Positions 46,388 to 55,247 of a stretch of 64,000 nucleotides of DNA are shown one piece after another. Source of the DNA: SABY01 sp964593705 (GTDB lineage: Bacteria; Bacteroidota; Bacteroidia; Bacteroidales; 4484-276); contig CAZQIV010000015.1 in NCBI GenBank assembly GCA_964593705.1, forward strand, positions 12,927-76,926, given 5' to 3'. The notes under the pieces are model-generated. The model had not been told where the DNA came from, ran no database searches, and saw nothing but the letters and a program-made list of their open reading frames with translations. The translations under genes were made by a program, and so were the position numbers. How positions within the stretch are numbered: the first letter of the stretch is position 1; the number at the start of each line of letters is the position of its first letter.

Positions 46388-47572
46388 TTAAATGAACTCT
46401 ATCACCACTTCTTTTAAAAATTTATCTTCGAGGATGGCTGCAATTCTTTTAATTACAGTTCTGCGTATTTCGAGTTCGATGGGCAGGGTTGGATCCTGAT
46501 GGGCAATGTTGATGCGTGTTCCAATGATGAAATCTATTTCATCACTTTCAATGATCATTTTTACAATACGGTCGGCGGGGCCTTTGCCCAACATTGTTTG
46601 ATTGTTATAATCTTTAAGGATAATCGAAACCTTGGTCAGGGTAAGGATGCCTTCGGTGATCAGGTCAACACCATCCATAAATGAAACCGGCGGGAGGTCA
46701 GGGTCTTCAAAATCAAAGGTGTCTTCGATTTCTTTGCCCCATTCGCGTGCTATTATGTCGCCGGTTGTGGCTCCTGATAGTACTTTTAGGCCGGCAAAGT
46801 TTTTTACTTTTTCAGCATAAATTTTATCGTGATCTTTTTCATAAGGAGGCCCTGAACATATAAGCATTTTTCGGGGTTCCCTAAAGTAGATTTGGGCACA
46901 ACTTGTATCATCTTTCGATTCGAAATTATCGTTTTGAACCGCTTTTTTTACCACCCTGGCGCTCAGTTCTGCTGCTGATAAGTCAGGGTGCTTCACAACT
47001 TCCCCTATTAAAAATTCTATCAAATCTTCTCGCCCCCAGCCAAATGGGTATTTATCAGTACCTAAGCCCGATTGGGTAATGCCATCGGAGCAAAAAATAA
47101 TGCGGTCTTCCTTTTCGGGTGTAAAGGAACAGGTGCGTAATTCCTTACCCTGATTTTGTTCAGAATTCAGGAATACCTGTTGCCATCCCGGATCCATAAT
47201 TGTGTTATCCCTAACGATAATAGTCTGTGGATTATCATATTCGAGAATACTAACATTTCCAGCAATTTCAATATCGAGAATAGTAAAGGTAGCGTAACTG
47301 ATTTTACGTTCGCTGCATACCGGAAGGGTGTTCATAATAATCTCTGCAATCTTCTCCAAATTCTGGTGTTCTACCGTAAAATTCAGCGCCATTGTCGAAG
47401 TGAGTGTTGCCAGCATATTGGCTTTCACGCCGTGCCCCATGCCGTCAGAAAGCACAGCGATAATCCGGTTTTCTTCCTTCACCTTTTTGTGCAGGAATAC
47501 ATCCCCACATATCCGCTCCCCGGCATGGTTCCGTTGCTGACAATTAACTTCTATATGGAATTCCTTTGACAA
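46388..47572 (-). CDS. SpoIIE/PP2C-family serine phosphatase of the hydrogenase locus
   Basis: A 394-residue protein. Residues about 1-230 are a PP2C-like SpoIIE phosphatase domain: RICGDVFLHKK, IIAVLSDGMGHGVKANMLAT with metal-binding Asp, and DRIIFCSDGITQSGLG. The C-terminal 160 residues (PRKMLICSGPPYEKDHDKIY then VLSGATTGDIIAREWGKEIE) form a second domain I associate with phosphatases found beside [FeFe] hydrogenase genes. Its role is unknown. SpoIIE phosphatases dephosphorylate Ser/Thr of anti-sigma antagonists or other partners, but no such partner is recognisable nearby. Transcription is towards 46388, in the same direction as the PAS-hydrogenase gene upstream. Confidence 0.85.
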   Translation of the reverse strand: MSKEFHIEVNCQQRNHAGERICGDVFLHKKVKEENRIIAVLSDGMGHGVKANMLATLTSTMALNFTVEHQNLEKIAEIIMNTLPVCSERKISYATFTILDIEIAGNVSILEYDNPQTIIVRDNTIMDPGWQQVFLNSEQNQGKELRTCSFTPEKEDRIIFCSDGITQSGLGTDKYPFGWGREDLIEFLIGEVVKHPDLSAAELSARVVKKAVQNDNFESKDDTSCAQIYFREPRKMLICSGPPYEKDHDKIYAEKVKNFAGLKVLSGATTGDIIAREWGKEIEDTFDFEDPDLPPVSFMDGVDLITEGILTLTKVSIILKDYNNQTMLGKGPADRIVKMIIESDEIDFIIGTRINIAHQDPTLPIELEIRRTVIKRIAAILEDKFLKEVVIEFI

Positions 47573-47589
47573 AATATGACTGAGTTTTG

Positions 47590-47849
47590 TAACTATTTAG
47601 CTATTTTTCCTCTCCCCCTGCCCCTCTCCATAAGGAGAGGGGAGCCCTCTCTCATGGGATTTGTACATGTATGCTTTAGCCGAAGCGCTTTGCTTTTTCA
47701 TTTCCTCCAAGTCCCATGAGTTCAGGCACCCTTTCCCAGTTGGGGAAAAGGTGTCGGTGCCGAGACGAAGTCTCGTGCATGCACGAGCAAAGCTCGGCAG
47801 GATGGGGTCATGATGATTAGGTATTCAATCCACCACCTAAATAATTACT
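47590..47849. mobile_element. second type of TIR-bounded repeat element, copy B
   Basis: The right end (CACCTAAATAATTACT to 47849, preceded by GTATTCAAT) matches copy A. The left end is looser (GTAACTATTTAGCTA near 47590). The interior has CCCCTCTCCATAAGGAGAGG. It separates the phosphatase gene from the PAS-hydrogenase gene. Confidence 0.5.
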
Positions 47850-47872
47850 GATTTTTAATATTAAAAAAACCC

Positions 47873-47945
47873 TCCCGCAGATTTCGCTGACCTGCCTAGC
47901 CGGCAAGGCTGGTTTGCGCAGATTTAATCAGCGAAATCTGCGGGA
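47873..47945. repeat. inverted repeat in the 47573-48101 gap
   Basis: Arms TCCCGCAGATTTCGCTGA (47873-47890) and TCAGCGAAATCTGCGGGA (47928-47945), an exact 18-base match. The inner part contains GCCTAGCCGGCAAGGC. Downstream to 48101 there are AATAACC-type AT-rich repeats only. Confidence 0.75.
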
Positions 47946-48101
47946 AAAAATACTAAAAAGACCGATACTAATGAATCCCCGATCATCATCCAAAAAAACA
48001 ATAACCCTTGATCCCGATAGCTATCAGAATTATCGGGGTAACAATTAGCAATATCTTATTACCAATAACCATTAACTAATAACTATTAACCAATAACCCT
48101 T

Positions 48102-49952
48102 TTACCCCTTCTTTTTCCTGTGCAATTGAATAATCGAATTTAGCATGGCCTCCGTTTTTGATGCCCCTTCACCCAGCAAAAAACCAATTTGTTGTACCAT
48201 CCCCAAATTCTGGTCGATAACTTCGGTTACCCTTTGAATAATTTGTTCGTTACGCACTTCAGGCGAAAACATATCCCTTACTATACCTCCAACCACTTTT
48301 TTATCTTTTATCGAAAATACACTTAGATTTAAAAATGCTTCATCAATCTTAACATCCCTGCTCAGGATATTTTCGCCGGTAACAAGCACATTTTGAAACA
48401 CTTTATAAAACTGCACAGGCACCAGGGTTTTAAGGTCGGCACCCCGAAGGCCGGGTATTATTTCATCTATGTCGCGGGCTTCGTCACCAAGGATTTCAAT
48501 AAAACTGCGGTTTGAAGAAGTGATTTTTAACTTGTGATCGACAATAACCACGCCCGAAGGAATCTGATTCATGATGGCACGCGAAGTCTCCAGCTTGTCG
48601 TTTGTAAGTTCAAATTCTAACAGACGTTCTTTAAGTTCCTTTTTAAGATGCTCGATTTCTTTCTCTGATTTCGATTTCGAGTTGCGGAGTGTTTCGATGT
48701 ATTTATTTTTATTTTTATTATTAAAATCCAAACACATATCAGTACGTGTAATTCCATTTGCCACAGCTTTTGCAAACGACTGGCAGGAATCAAAGCCGCA
48801 ACTGGTACACATCCCGGTTGATTCCCCGGATTTATCAAGCAAGGTCAAAATTTCATCCACCCTCGAGGCGGCAGGTTCTTCTGCACGCTGATCATCAGAT
48901 TTAAACCGGCAATTCAGATTTAAGTCCTTGAATTTCTCCATTTCAAGCTGCCATTTCTTTTCATCCAGATTTTTTATTCTACGTTGGGTATAGTCTAAAA
49001 CCTGGGCTGTCCTTAAATGTTTGTCACCCTTTGGCGACATGCCCGGACCCATCATACATCCTTCGTTGTAAAACACATTAAAATGCTTCTGTACCCGTTC
49101 AGTGTTTTTTTCAAACGATTCGATGGCATTCAATGAGGATATTTTTCCTTCGGCGCTTATTACCCTTCCATTAAGAAAACTTTGATCGATTGAAGCTGCT
49201 TCCAAAATGCCGCTGCTTAGTGGGTATAATGAACCAAGATTGCCATGGGGCGGATCAAAATCAGAATATTCGAGTTGGCTTTCGTGTATGTCTTTGTCAT
49301 CGAAAAGCTGCCTTAACTCGGCAAAAGTGAGCGCTGCATCAACCTCGGAATTTTCGTCAAATTCGCCCGACCAGAGTTTGGCCGCGATGCATGGCCCAAC
49401 AAACACAGTTTTGGTTTGCTCGCCATATACTGATTTTGCAACCCTTGCAGTTGCATCCATTGGCGAAATAACAGGGGTTAGATTTTTGGTGAGGTCGGGA
49501 TGAAACTTACGAACCAACTCTACCACAGCCGGACAATTGGCGGTAATGTAATATTTTCCCCTGCTTTGTTCAAAAAGGGCTTTGTACTTTTGTGAAACAA
49601 GGTCAACACCAAAGGAAACATCCAGTACAAATTCAAACCCGATCTGTCTTATCATCTCAACAAATTTGCGATAGTCAGTAATATCAGGAAATTCAGCTGA
49701 AACACTAGGGTCAACTAAAGCCGCAACTTTATGCTCTGATTTTAGCAGGCTGTTAACTCTTGATTTTGAATCATAATATCTAATCCCATCACTTGAGCAG
49801 GCAGTAATACATGAACCACACCCAATGCATCGTTCAGGATCAATTTCGGGATGATCCTTGCCTACTTTTACAATAATGGCATGTACAGGGCAAACTCTTG
49901 CACAATGTAAACAATCAGTACATTTTTCAGGTATGATTTCGATCAGTGCCAT
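48102..49952 (-). CDS. hydrogenase-like iron-sulfur protein with PAS domain (sensor-type)
   Basis: A 616-residue protein in four parts. (1) Two [4Fe-4S] ferredoxin clusters: Cys11/14/17/21 and Cys42/45/48/52. (2) An H-domain like the [FeFe] hydrogenase large subunit, residues about 75-330: L1 ITANCPAVV (Cys140), L2 VGPCIAAK (Cys188), L3 YNEGCMMGPGM (Cys299). The first L3 cysteine is Tyr295, so one of four H-cluster ligands is missing. (3) An extra cluster motif CTSCGFDSC...MC (Cys382/385/390/407). (4) A coiled-coil (about 415-465) and a PAS domain (about 470-560). The architecture matches the HfsB-type proteins known beside clostridial hydrogenases. It is probably a redox or H2 sensor and not an enzyme. 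It is in an operon with the [2Fe-2S] gene (2-base gap). Confidence 0.88.
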   Translation of the reverse strand: MALIEIIPEKCTDCLHCARVCPVHAIIVKVGKDHPEIDPERCIGCGSCITACSSDGIRYYDSKSRVNSLLKSEHKVAALVDPSVSAEFPDITDYRKFVEMIRQIGFEFVLDVSFGVDLVSQKYKALFEQSRGKYYITANCPAVVELVRKFHPDLTKNLTPVISPMDATARVAKSVYGEQTKTVFVGPCIAAKLWSGEFDENSEVDAALTFAELRQLFDDKDIHESQLEYSDFDPPHGNLGSLYPLSSGILEAASIDQSFLNGRVISAEGKISSLNAIESFEKNTERVQKHFNVFYNEGCMMGPGMSPKGDKHLRTAQVLDYTQRRIKNLDEKKWQLEMEKFKDLNLNCRFKSDDQRAEEPAASRVDEILTLLDKSGESTGMCTSCGFDSCQSFAKAVANGITRTDMCLDFNNKNKNKYIETLRNSKSKSEKEIEHLKKELKERLLEFELTNDKLETSRAIMNQIPSGVVIVDHKLKITSSNRSFIEILGDEARDIDEIIPGLRGADLKTLVPVQFYKVFQNVLVTGENILSRDVKIDEAFLNLSVFSIKDKKVVGGIVRDMFSPEVRNEQIIQRVTEVIDQNLGMVQQIGFLLGEGASKTEAMLNSIIQLHRKKKG

Positions 49953-49954
49953 AA

Positions 49955-50203
49955 TTATTTCAATAACTCTTCTTCGAGGATTTTCAGAATTTCATCTTCA
50001 CCTACACGCTCATAGCGATGGTCGTTGATTTTGAAACCGGGCCCATTTTCACAATTCCCAAAACAGTGTTTTCCTTTAAAGTTAACCTTATGTGTAAGTT
50101 GATTGTCTTCCAAAAACTTTTTCACAATATACACCATTTGCTTATTGCCTCTTGCAAAACAAGAACTCCCAAGGCAAATTATCAGATCTTTCTTTTTTAA
50201 CAT
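49955..50203 (-). CDS. thioredoxin-like [2Fe-2S] ferredoxin
   Basis: An 82-residue protein of the NuoE-like thioredoxin-fold [2Fe-2S] family. Four cysteines lie in CLGSSCFARGN and KHCFGNCENGP, with the spacing of this family. It is the first gene of a minus-strand operon with the PAS-hydrogenase sensor. It probably carries electrons between that sensor and another partner, possibly HydB, which has a similar N-terminal domain. It diverges from hydC across a chain of hairpins. Confidence 0.85.
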   Translation of the reverse strand: MLKKKDLIICLGSSCFARGNKQMVYIVKKFLEDNQLTHKVNFKGKHCFGNCENGPGFKINDHRYERVGEDEILKILEEELLK

Positions 50204-50235
50204 ATCCTAACGAAGACTCAAATTTCTTTAACCTG

Positions 50236-50388
50236 ATTAATTCACAAACTCATTGAATTTGTGAATTAATCACCGAAGGCCGAAAATATTTATTTAAAAT
50301 ATTTTCGAGGGTTAATCCTCGAATTTCCTTTGGAAATTCGGCTCTGCAGGCTAAAAAGCCTGCAGAGTGAAAAATTCATGAATTTTTC
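50236..50388. repeat. chain of six abutting hairpins in the divergent hyd promoter region
   Basis: In order: ATTAATTCACAAA/TTTGTGAATTAAT (50236-50270), CGAAAATATT/AATATTTTCG (50281-50307), CGAGG/CCTCG (50306-50321), CGAATTTCC/GGAAATTCG (50320-50340), CTCTGCAGGCT/AGCCTGCAGAG (50342-50367) and the perfect palindrome GAAAAATTCATGAATTTTTC (50369-50388). Neighbouring stems share or touch their bases. The 50204-50519 gap otherwise holds the hydC promoter. Confidence 0.88.
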
Positions 50389-50476
50389 AGATTAAAAAGC
50401 AAAGATCATAAAAAATATTTTAATAATAGTTTAATGTTAAAAATTTAACAATGTGAAACAATTAACAAAAAAGTAG

Positions 50477-50484
50477 TAATTTTG
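50477..50484 (+). promoter_or_regulatory. -7 box TAATTTTG of the hydCBA operon
   Basis: Consensus TAnnTTTG 36 bases before hydC. At about -33 only TGTG (50452-50455) is present, a one-base mismatch to TTTG. A weak -33 would fit an activated promoter. Confidence 0.5.
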
Positions 50485-50519
50485 TCATTGTTAAGCATAA
50501 CTATTTAATTACTAATTGA

Positions 50520-50984
50520 ATGAATAAGATAGAGGAGGTGCTTCAAAACTTTCCGAATCACGATCGGGAAAATTTGCTCCCGATTTTGCAGGAAATACAA
50601 AAAGCCGAAGGATACATTTCGGAAGATGCCGTAGTAAAAGTTGGGAGTTATCTAAATATTCCTACCAGTAAAGTGTATGCAGTATCCACCTTTTACGACC
50701 AATTTAGGTTTACAGATAAGGCAAAATACCAAATACATCTTTGCAATGGTACTACCTGCCATCTGGAGGGTGCAGGTAACTTGTTGAAGGCATTTGAAAA
50801 GCAACTGAATATTTCGTCAGGACAATTGACAAAAGACAAATTGTTTGGCATAGCTACCAAACCTTGCATGGGCGCTTGTGGTATGGCTCCGGTTGTTAAA
50901 GTAAATGAAAAATTTTATACAGGTTTTACTTTGGACAGGGTACAAGAGCTAATTGCTTCGATAAAAGAAAGCGAGGGGGTGTGA
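50520..50984 (+). CDS. hydC: [FeFe] hydrogenase subunit HydC (NuoE-like)
   Basis: A 154-residue [2Fe-2S] subunit of the trimeric NAD-linked hydrogenase. The N-terminal NuoE helical bundle (LLPILQEIQKAEGYISEDAV and STFYDQFRF) precedes the cluster-binding cysteines in LCNGTTCHLEGA and KPCMGACGMAPVV. Its stop codon overlaps the ATG of hydB (TGATG), indicating translational coupling. It starts the hydCBA operon. Confidence 0.92.
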   Translation: MNKIEEVLQNFPNHDRENLLPILQEIQKAEGYISEDAVVKVGSYLNIPTSKVYAVSTFYDQFRFTDKAKYQIHLCNGTTCHLEGAGNLLKAFEKQLNISSGQLTKDKLFGIATKPCMGACGMAPVVKVNEKFYTGFTLDRVQELIASIKESEGV

Positions 50985-52924
50985 TGGTAACAGAACCCGA
51001 TTCAAAATATTTAATCGAAAATGTAGTATCGAATTTCACACGCGAATACGATGAAAAGGTTCAAAAAAAGATGAACTTTTTGTTGAGGAGAAATTTGAAA
51101 AAGCCTGTGATTTTTGTCGGAACCGGTACCTGTGGCATTGCAGCAGGGGCAGATCAAACACTTGTAGCTGTTGAAACGTATTTAAAAAAAAATCAATTAG
51201 ATGCCGATATAGTTGAAGTTGGCTGTATTGGACTGTGTAGTGCAGAGCCCCTGCTCGACTTTCAAACACCAGGAAAAGCACGGGTGAGTTTTCAGAAAGC
51301 AGGCCATTCAAAAGTTGAAACCATCCTTGATGAATGTTTTCATAACCATATTTCGGGCAATAATGTTTTAGGTCAGGTTAGGAATGATGAACATGAGTAT
51401 TGGGAAGGTATTCCCATCATCAATGATTTGCCTTTTTTTAAAAAACAAAAACGGGTGTTGCTGTTTGACTGTGGCGAAATTGCACCAAACAGTATTAATG
51501 AATACATGGCCCGGGAAGGCTACATGGCTTTTGTCAAAACCATTTTAAATTACCCCCCCGACATGGTCTGCAATATGATCGAACAAAGTGGCCTCAGGGG
51601 AAGGGGTGGTGGGGGTTTTCCAACTGCCAAAAAATGGAATGTGGTGAGGTCGATCGGTGGAGAACAAAAGTACCTGGTTTGCAATGCCGATGAAAGCGAT
51701 CCCGGAGCCTATATGGATCGGGCGCTTGTTGAGGGAAATCCCCACAGGCTGATTGAAGGAATGGCCATTGCCGCGTATGCCATCGGGGCTACGAAAGCTT
51801 ATGTTTACATCCGCTCTGATTATTCGGTTGCAGTAAAGCGTTTAAAAAGCGCTTTGGAACAGGCAAAAGAAAATGGGTTTTTGGGAAGGAACATATTTGG
51901 CAGCGGAGTTAATTTGCAGATATTTTTACGCGAAGGCCCGGGTGCTTTTGTGTGTGGTGAAGAAACAGCATTATTGAAAAGCCTGGAAGGCCGGCGGGGT
52001 ATGCCACGATCAAAACCTCCCTATCCAAGCGAAAAAGGATTATTTGGTAAGCCTACGATTGTAAACAATGTGGAGACCCTGGCAAATGTTCCCTTGATTA
52101 TTTTGAATGGTCCCAAGTGGTTTAAGGCCATCGGAACACCCGAAAGTGCAGGCACAAAACTCTTTGCCCTGGCTGGTGATACGATAAATACAGGAATTAT
52201 TGAAGTTCCTTTTGGCATCGGCCTCGATGAGATAATTTACGAAATTGGCGGAGGACTGAAAGATGAAAAAATGCTTAAAGCTGTCCAAATCGGTGGGCCT
52301 TCGGGCAGCCTGATTCCCGAACAAAATATCGATATAAAAATAGATTACGATGCTTTCAAAGCTGCTTACCTGATTATGGGTTCCGGTGGTCTTGTGGTAA
52401 TGGACAACAGGAAGTGCATTGTTGATACTGTTAAGTATTTTATTGATTTCCTCCAGAAAGAATCTTGTGGGAAGTGCATCCCCTGCCGCGAAGGCACCAA
52501 CAGAATGTACAAGATTTTGGATGCCATTACACAACGGCCTGATGAGGATAATGGCCATGAGTCTCTTATGCGATTTAAGGGTATTTTGCAACTCGAAAGC
52601 CTGGCTGAAGTAATCAGCGAAACCTCACTTTGTGGCTTGGGTAAAACTGCTCCAAATCCTGTTCTGTCGGCGCTCAAATGGTTCAGGGACGAGTTTGAAG
52701 AACACATTTACGAAAGGAAATGCAGGGCCAATGTTTGTAAGGATTTACGTACTTATATAATCAGTGCCGAACGGTGTACCGGATGCATGGTGTGTTTGAA
52801 AAAATGCCCGGAAGATGCCATCACAGGTTCTGCCAGGCAAACACATTTTATCAACCAGGCAAAGTGTACAAAATGCGGTGTTTGCTATGATGTATGTAAA
52901 TTTTCAGCTATTGATATTTTATAA
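50984..52924 (+). CDS. hydB: [FeFe] hydrogenase subunit HydB (NuoF-like, NAD and FMN binding)
   Basis: A 646-residue diaphorase subunit that exchanges electrons with NAD(H). Its domains are an N-terminal thioredoxin-like [2Fe-2S] domain (FVGTGTCGIAAGADQT, VGCIGLCSAEP), a NuoF core with FMN/NAD motifs (SGLRGRGGGGFPTAKKW and YLVCNADESDPGAYMDR), a [4Fe-4S] site (SCGKCIPCREGT then SLCGLGK), and C-terminal ferredoxins (CTGCMVCLKKCP, CTKCGVCYDVCK). This is the layout of HydB in electron-bifurcating hydrogenases. The GTG at 50981 is an alternative start one codon earlier. Confidence 0.95.
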   Translation: MVTEPDSKYLIENVVSNFTREYDEKVQKKMNFLLRRNLKKPVIFVGTGTCGIAAGADQTLVAVETYLKKNQLDADIVEVGCIGLCSAEPLLDFQTPGKARVSFQKAGHSKVETILDECFHNHISGNNVLGQVRNDEHEYWEGIPIINDLPFFKKQKRVLLFDCGEIAPNSINEYMAREGYMAFVKTILNYPPDMVCNMIEQSGLRGRGGGGFPTAKKWNVVRSIGGEQKYLVCNADESDPGAYMDRALVEGNPHRLIEGMAIAAYAIGATKAYVYIRSDYSVAVKRLKSALEQAKENGFLGRNIFGSGVNLQIFLREGPGAFVCGEETALLKSLEGRRGMPRSKPPYPSEKGLFGKPTIVNNVETLANVPLIILNGPKWFKAIGTPESAGTKLFALAGDTINTGIIEVPFGIGLDEIIYEIGGGLKDEKMLKAVQIGGPSGSLIPEQNIDIKIDYDAFKAAYLIMGSGGLVVMDNRKCIVDTVKYFIDFLQKESCGKCIPCREGTNRMYKILDAITQRPDEDNGHESLMRFKGILQLESLAEVISETSLCGLGKTAPNPVLSALKWFRDEFEEHIYERKCRANVCKDLRTYIISAERCTGCMVCLKKCPEDAITGSARQTHFINQAKCTKCGVCYDVCKFSAIDIL

Positions 52925-52969
52925 AGTAAAATTCATGAAGTTTCAAGTAAACGAACATAACGAATAATA

Positions 52970-53030
52970 CCGGGCTTCGCTCGAGCATCCTCGAAAAGTT
53001 ACGAAAATCAAGATTTTCTACTTTTCGGGA
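52970..53030. repeat. dispersed modular repeat, copy a
   Basis: CCGGGCTTCGCTCGAGCATC followed by CTCGAAAAGTTACGAAAATC and TTTTCTACTTTTCGGGA. It recurs at 55248-55310 in the same orientation and at 59691-59800 and 60831-60961 in the opposite orientation. It lies between hydB and hydA. Confidence 0.75.
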
Positions 53031-53058
53031 CAATTAACCAATAACTCCAAAGCTTCAC

Positions 53059-54780
53059 ATGATCTTCAATATCGAAGTAAATAATAAAACCATCAGAGCA
53101 AAGAAAGGAGACACCATTCTTGAAACACTCAGGAGAAATGGTATTTCGGTGCCAACGCTTTGCAACATGGAGACATTCTCGCCTACGGGAGCTTGCCGGA
53201 TTTGTGTGGTTGAAGTAGATGGCCACGATGACCTGATTCCTGCCTGCTCGCACCCTGTGGATGAGTGGATGAAAATACATACTCATTCTCCAAAGGTGAT
53301 AAGGGCAAGAAGAACGATTGTTGAATTATTGCTTTCCAGCCATCCGGATGATTGCCTTTACTGCATCCGAAATAAGAATTGTGAATTGCAAACCCTGGCC
53401 GAAGAATTGGGAATTAGGGAGCGTCGTTTGCCGATTGTAAAAAAGAATCTGAAAAAAGACCCCTCCTGTTCCAGCATAGTGCGCGATCCGGATAAGTGCA
53501 TTCTTTGTGGAAGGTGTGTGCGGATGTGTAAAGAGAAAATTGGGGTTTCCACCTTCGATTTTATCGGAAAAGGAATGAAAACAATTGTTGGCCCAACATT
53601 CAACAATCTGCTCAATATTTCCAATTGCATCACCTGCGGGCAGTGCATCATGGTTTGCCCAACGGGAGCATTACACGAGAAAGAACATATAGGTCAGGTG
53701 CATGAGGCCTTGCAAAATCCAGAGAAATACACAGTTGTCCAGATTTCGCCAACAATTTCAGTTTCGCTGGCCGAAGAATTTAATGTGAAATCAGGTAAGG
53801 AAATGGATGGACTTTTGGTAGCAACACTTCGGAAGATCGGTTTTAAAAAAGTTTTTAAAACAGCTTTTGCTGCCGATATTATGGTGTTGCAAATCGTTGA
53901 AGAACTGGTAAGCCGGATTGAGCAAAATGAAAACCTCCCCATGTTTTCGAGCGATTGTCCGGCATTTATCAAGTATATGGAAGAATACCATCCCGACATG
54001 CTTCATCATATTTCGGTTTACAAATCACCACAACAAATCATGGGCAGCCTTATCAAACATCATTTTTCGCGTCAACAAAAGATAAAGGCTGAACAGATTC
54101 ATTCAGTATCGCTTATGCCCTGTACTGCAAAAAAGTTTGAAGCACAACGCGAGGAAAACACGCACAAGGGTATCCAGGATGTGGATTCGGTGCTTACTAC
54201 ACGTGAGCTTGCACGACTAATTCGTCTCTATGGATTGGATATTCAGCAGGCCGAACCTGAATTAGCTGACAGCCCTTTTGCCATTCGCAGTTCGGCGGGT
54301 AAAATAATTGGAGCAAGCGGGGGGGTGGCCGAGGCGGTTTATCGCACACTTTATCACACCATGACAGGTAAAAATCTTTTAAACTTCAAAATTACAGCCT
54401 TGCGAAGCAACAAAAATGTGAAAGAACTCCATAGCAAAATTGGAAAAACCAAGATTGGTATTGCCGCGGTAAATGGACTTGAAAATGCTAAGGATCTCAT
54501 ACGACAAATTAAAGCAGGCAGGGACGATTTACAATTTATCGAGGTAATGGTTTGTCCGGGAAGTTGCATTAACGGTGGAGGACAACCCATATCAAAGAAT
54601 AAAGAGGCCGTAAAAGCCAGGATGAAATCATTGTATGATATCGATGAAAAGGAGTCGATAAAAGTATCGTATAAAAATCCGGCAGTGAAAGATCTGTTTG
54701 AAAAATACGATGGAAAGGAGAAAGAATCATTCAGGGAAAAACTCAAAACAAGTTACAGAAAAAGGGATGTATTGCTATAA
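53059..54780 (+). CDS. hydA: [FeFe] hydrogenase catalytic subunit HydA, non-canonical L1 motif
   Basis: A 573-residue hydrogenase subunit. N-terminal [2Fe-2S] (Cys35/46/49/63), His-ligated [4Fe-4S] (His95, Cys99/102/108), two [4Fe-4S] ferredoxin clusters (Cys147/150/153/157 and 190/193/196/200), then the H-domain. The H-cluster ligands are Cys300 in FSSDCPAFIKY, Cys355 in LMPCTAKKFE, and Cys499 and Cys503 in VMVCPGSCINGGGQP. Numbering coincides with Clostridium pasteurianum CpI. L1 is normally TSCCP. Here Asp299 replaces the proton-relay cysteine, and Ile279 sits where CpI has a proton-path Glu. It probably still makes or uses H2, but with altered proton transfer. It is separated from hydB by 134 bases holding a modular repeat. 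Confidence 0.93.
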   Translation: MIFNIEVNNKTIRAKKGDTILETLRRNGISVPTLCNMETFSPTGACRICVVEVDGHDDLIPACSHPVDEWMKIHTHSPKVIRARRTIVELLLSSHPDDCLYCIRNKNCELQTLAEELGIRERRLPIVKKNLKKDPSCSSIVRDPDKCILCGRCVRMCKEKIGVSTFDFIGKGMKTIVGPTFNNLLNISNCITCGQCIMVCPTGALHEKEHIGQVHEALQNPEKYTVVQISPTISVSLAEEFNVKSGKEMDGLLVATLRKIGFKKVFKTAFAADIMVLQIVEELVSRIEQNENLPMFSSDCPAFIKYMEEYHPDMLHHISVYKSPQQIMGSLIKHHFSRQQKIKAEQIHSVSLMPCTAKKFEAQREENTHKGIQDVDSVLTTRELARLIRLYGLDIQQAEPELADSPFAIRSSAGKIIGASGGVAEAVYRTLYHTMTGKNLLNFKITALRSNKNVKELHSKIGKTKIGIAAVNGLENAKDLIRQIKAGRDDLQFIEVMVCPGSCINGGGQPISKNKEAVKARMKSLYDIDEKESIKVSYKNPAVKDLFEKYDGKEKESFREKLKTSYRKRDVLL

Positions 54781-55010
54781 AAGAGTATGGAAATTGGAGA
54801 ATAAATAGAAAAGAAAACTTGATTATCAATAATCAAAAACGATTAATCTGCCGCTGGCCGGAAAAGCTCAACAACTAATAAAAGGTACTACTGCGAATTT
54901 AGTGGAAAGTAAAATATTAATCATGAGTAGTAAAATAGATTTCTCAGTCCCCGAAGTGTCGGGGCAGGCTGCAAACTTCTTCGAAATGACAGGGCTTTGG
55001 CGGGTTTGTT

Positions 55011-55055
55011 GGGGTGGTTGAAAGTGGGCGCTTCGCGCCCACTTTCAACCACCCC
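55011..55055. repeat. perfect 21-base-arm hairpin
   Basis: Arms GGGGTGGTTGAAAGTGGGCG plus C, loop TTC, exact complement. It is GC-rich without a T-run, so it is not a typical terminator. The surrounding 54781-55247 has the GC-rich module GGCCCGCTTCGCAGCGAGGC (about 55137) and no gene. Confidence 0.8.
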
Positions 55056-55247
55056 TTGTGGAGTCCTATCCTTGTGTTTTCGAACCGCCAACTGGCGGTG
55101 AGACCTACCTCGCCAACACCATTGCTTACACTAACGGCCCGCTTCGCAGCGAGGCGAGCAAGGCGGGAATCTGTTTACGGTGATAGTAATTATTTACATC
55201 CACGAAAATGGTAATAGAACCTAATATAATAACGAATAACTAATAAT

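Noticed and set aside
55011..55055. Rho-independent terminator of hydA
   Set aside because: The hairpin is strong but lies 230 bases past the gene and lacks a T-run on either strand.
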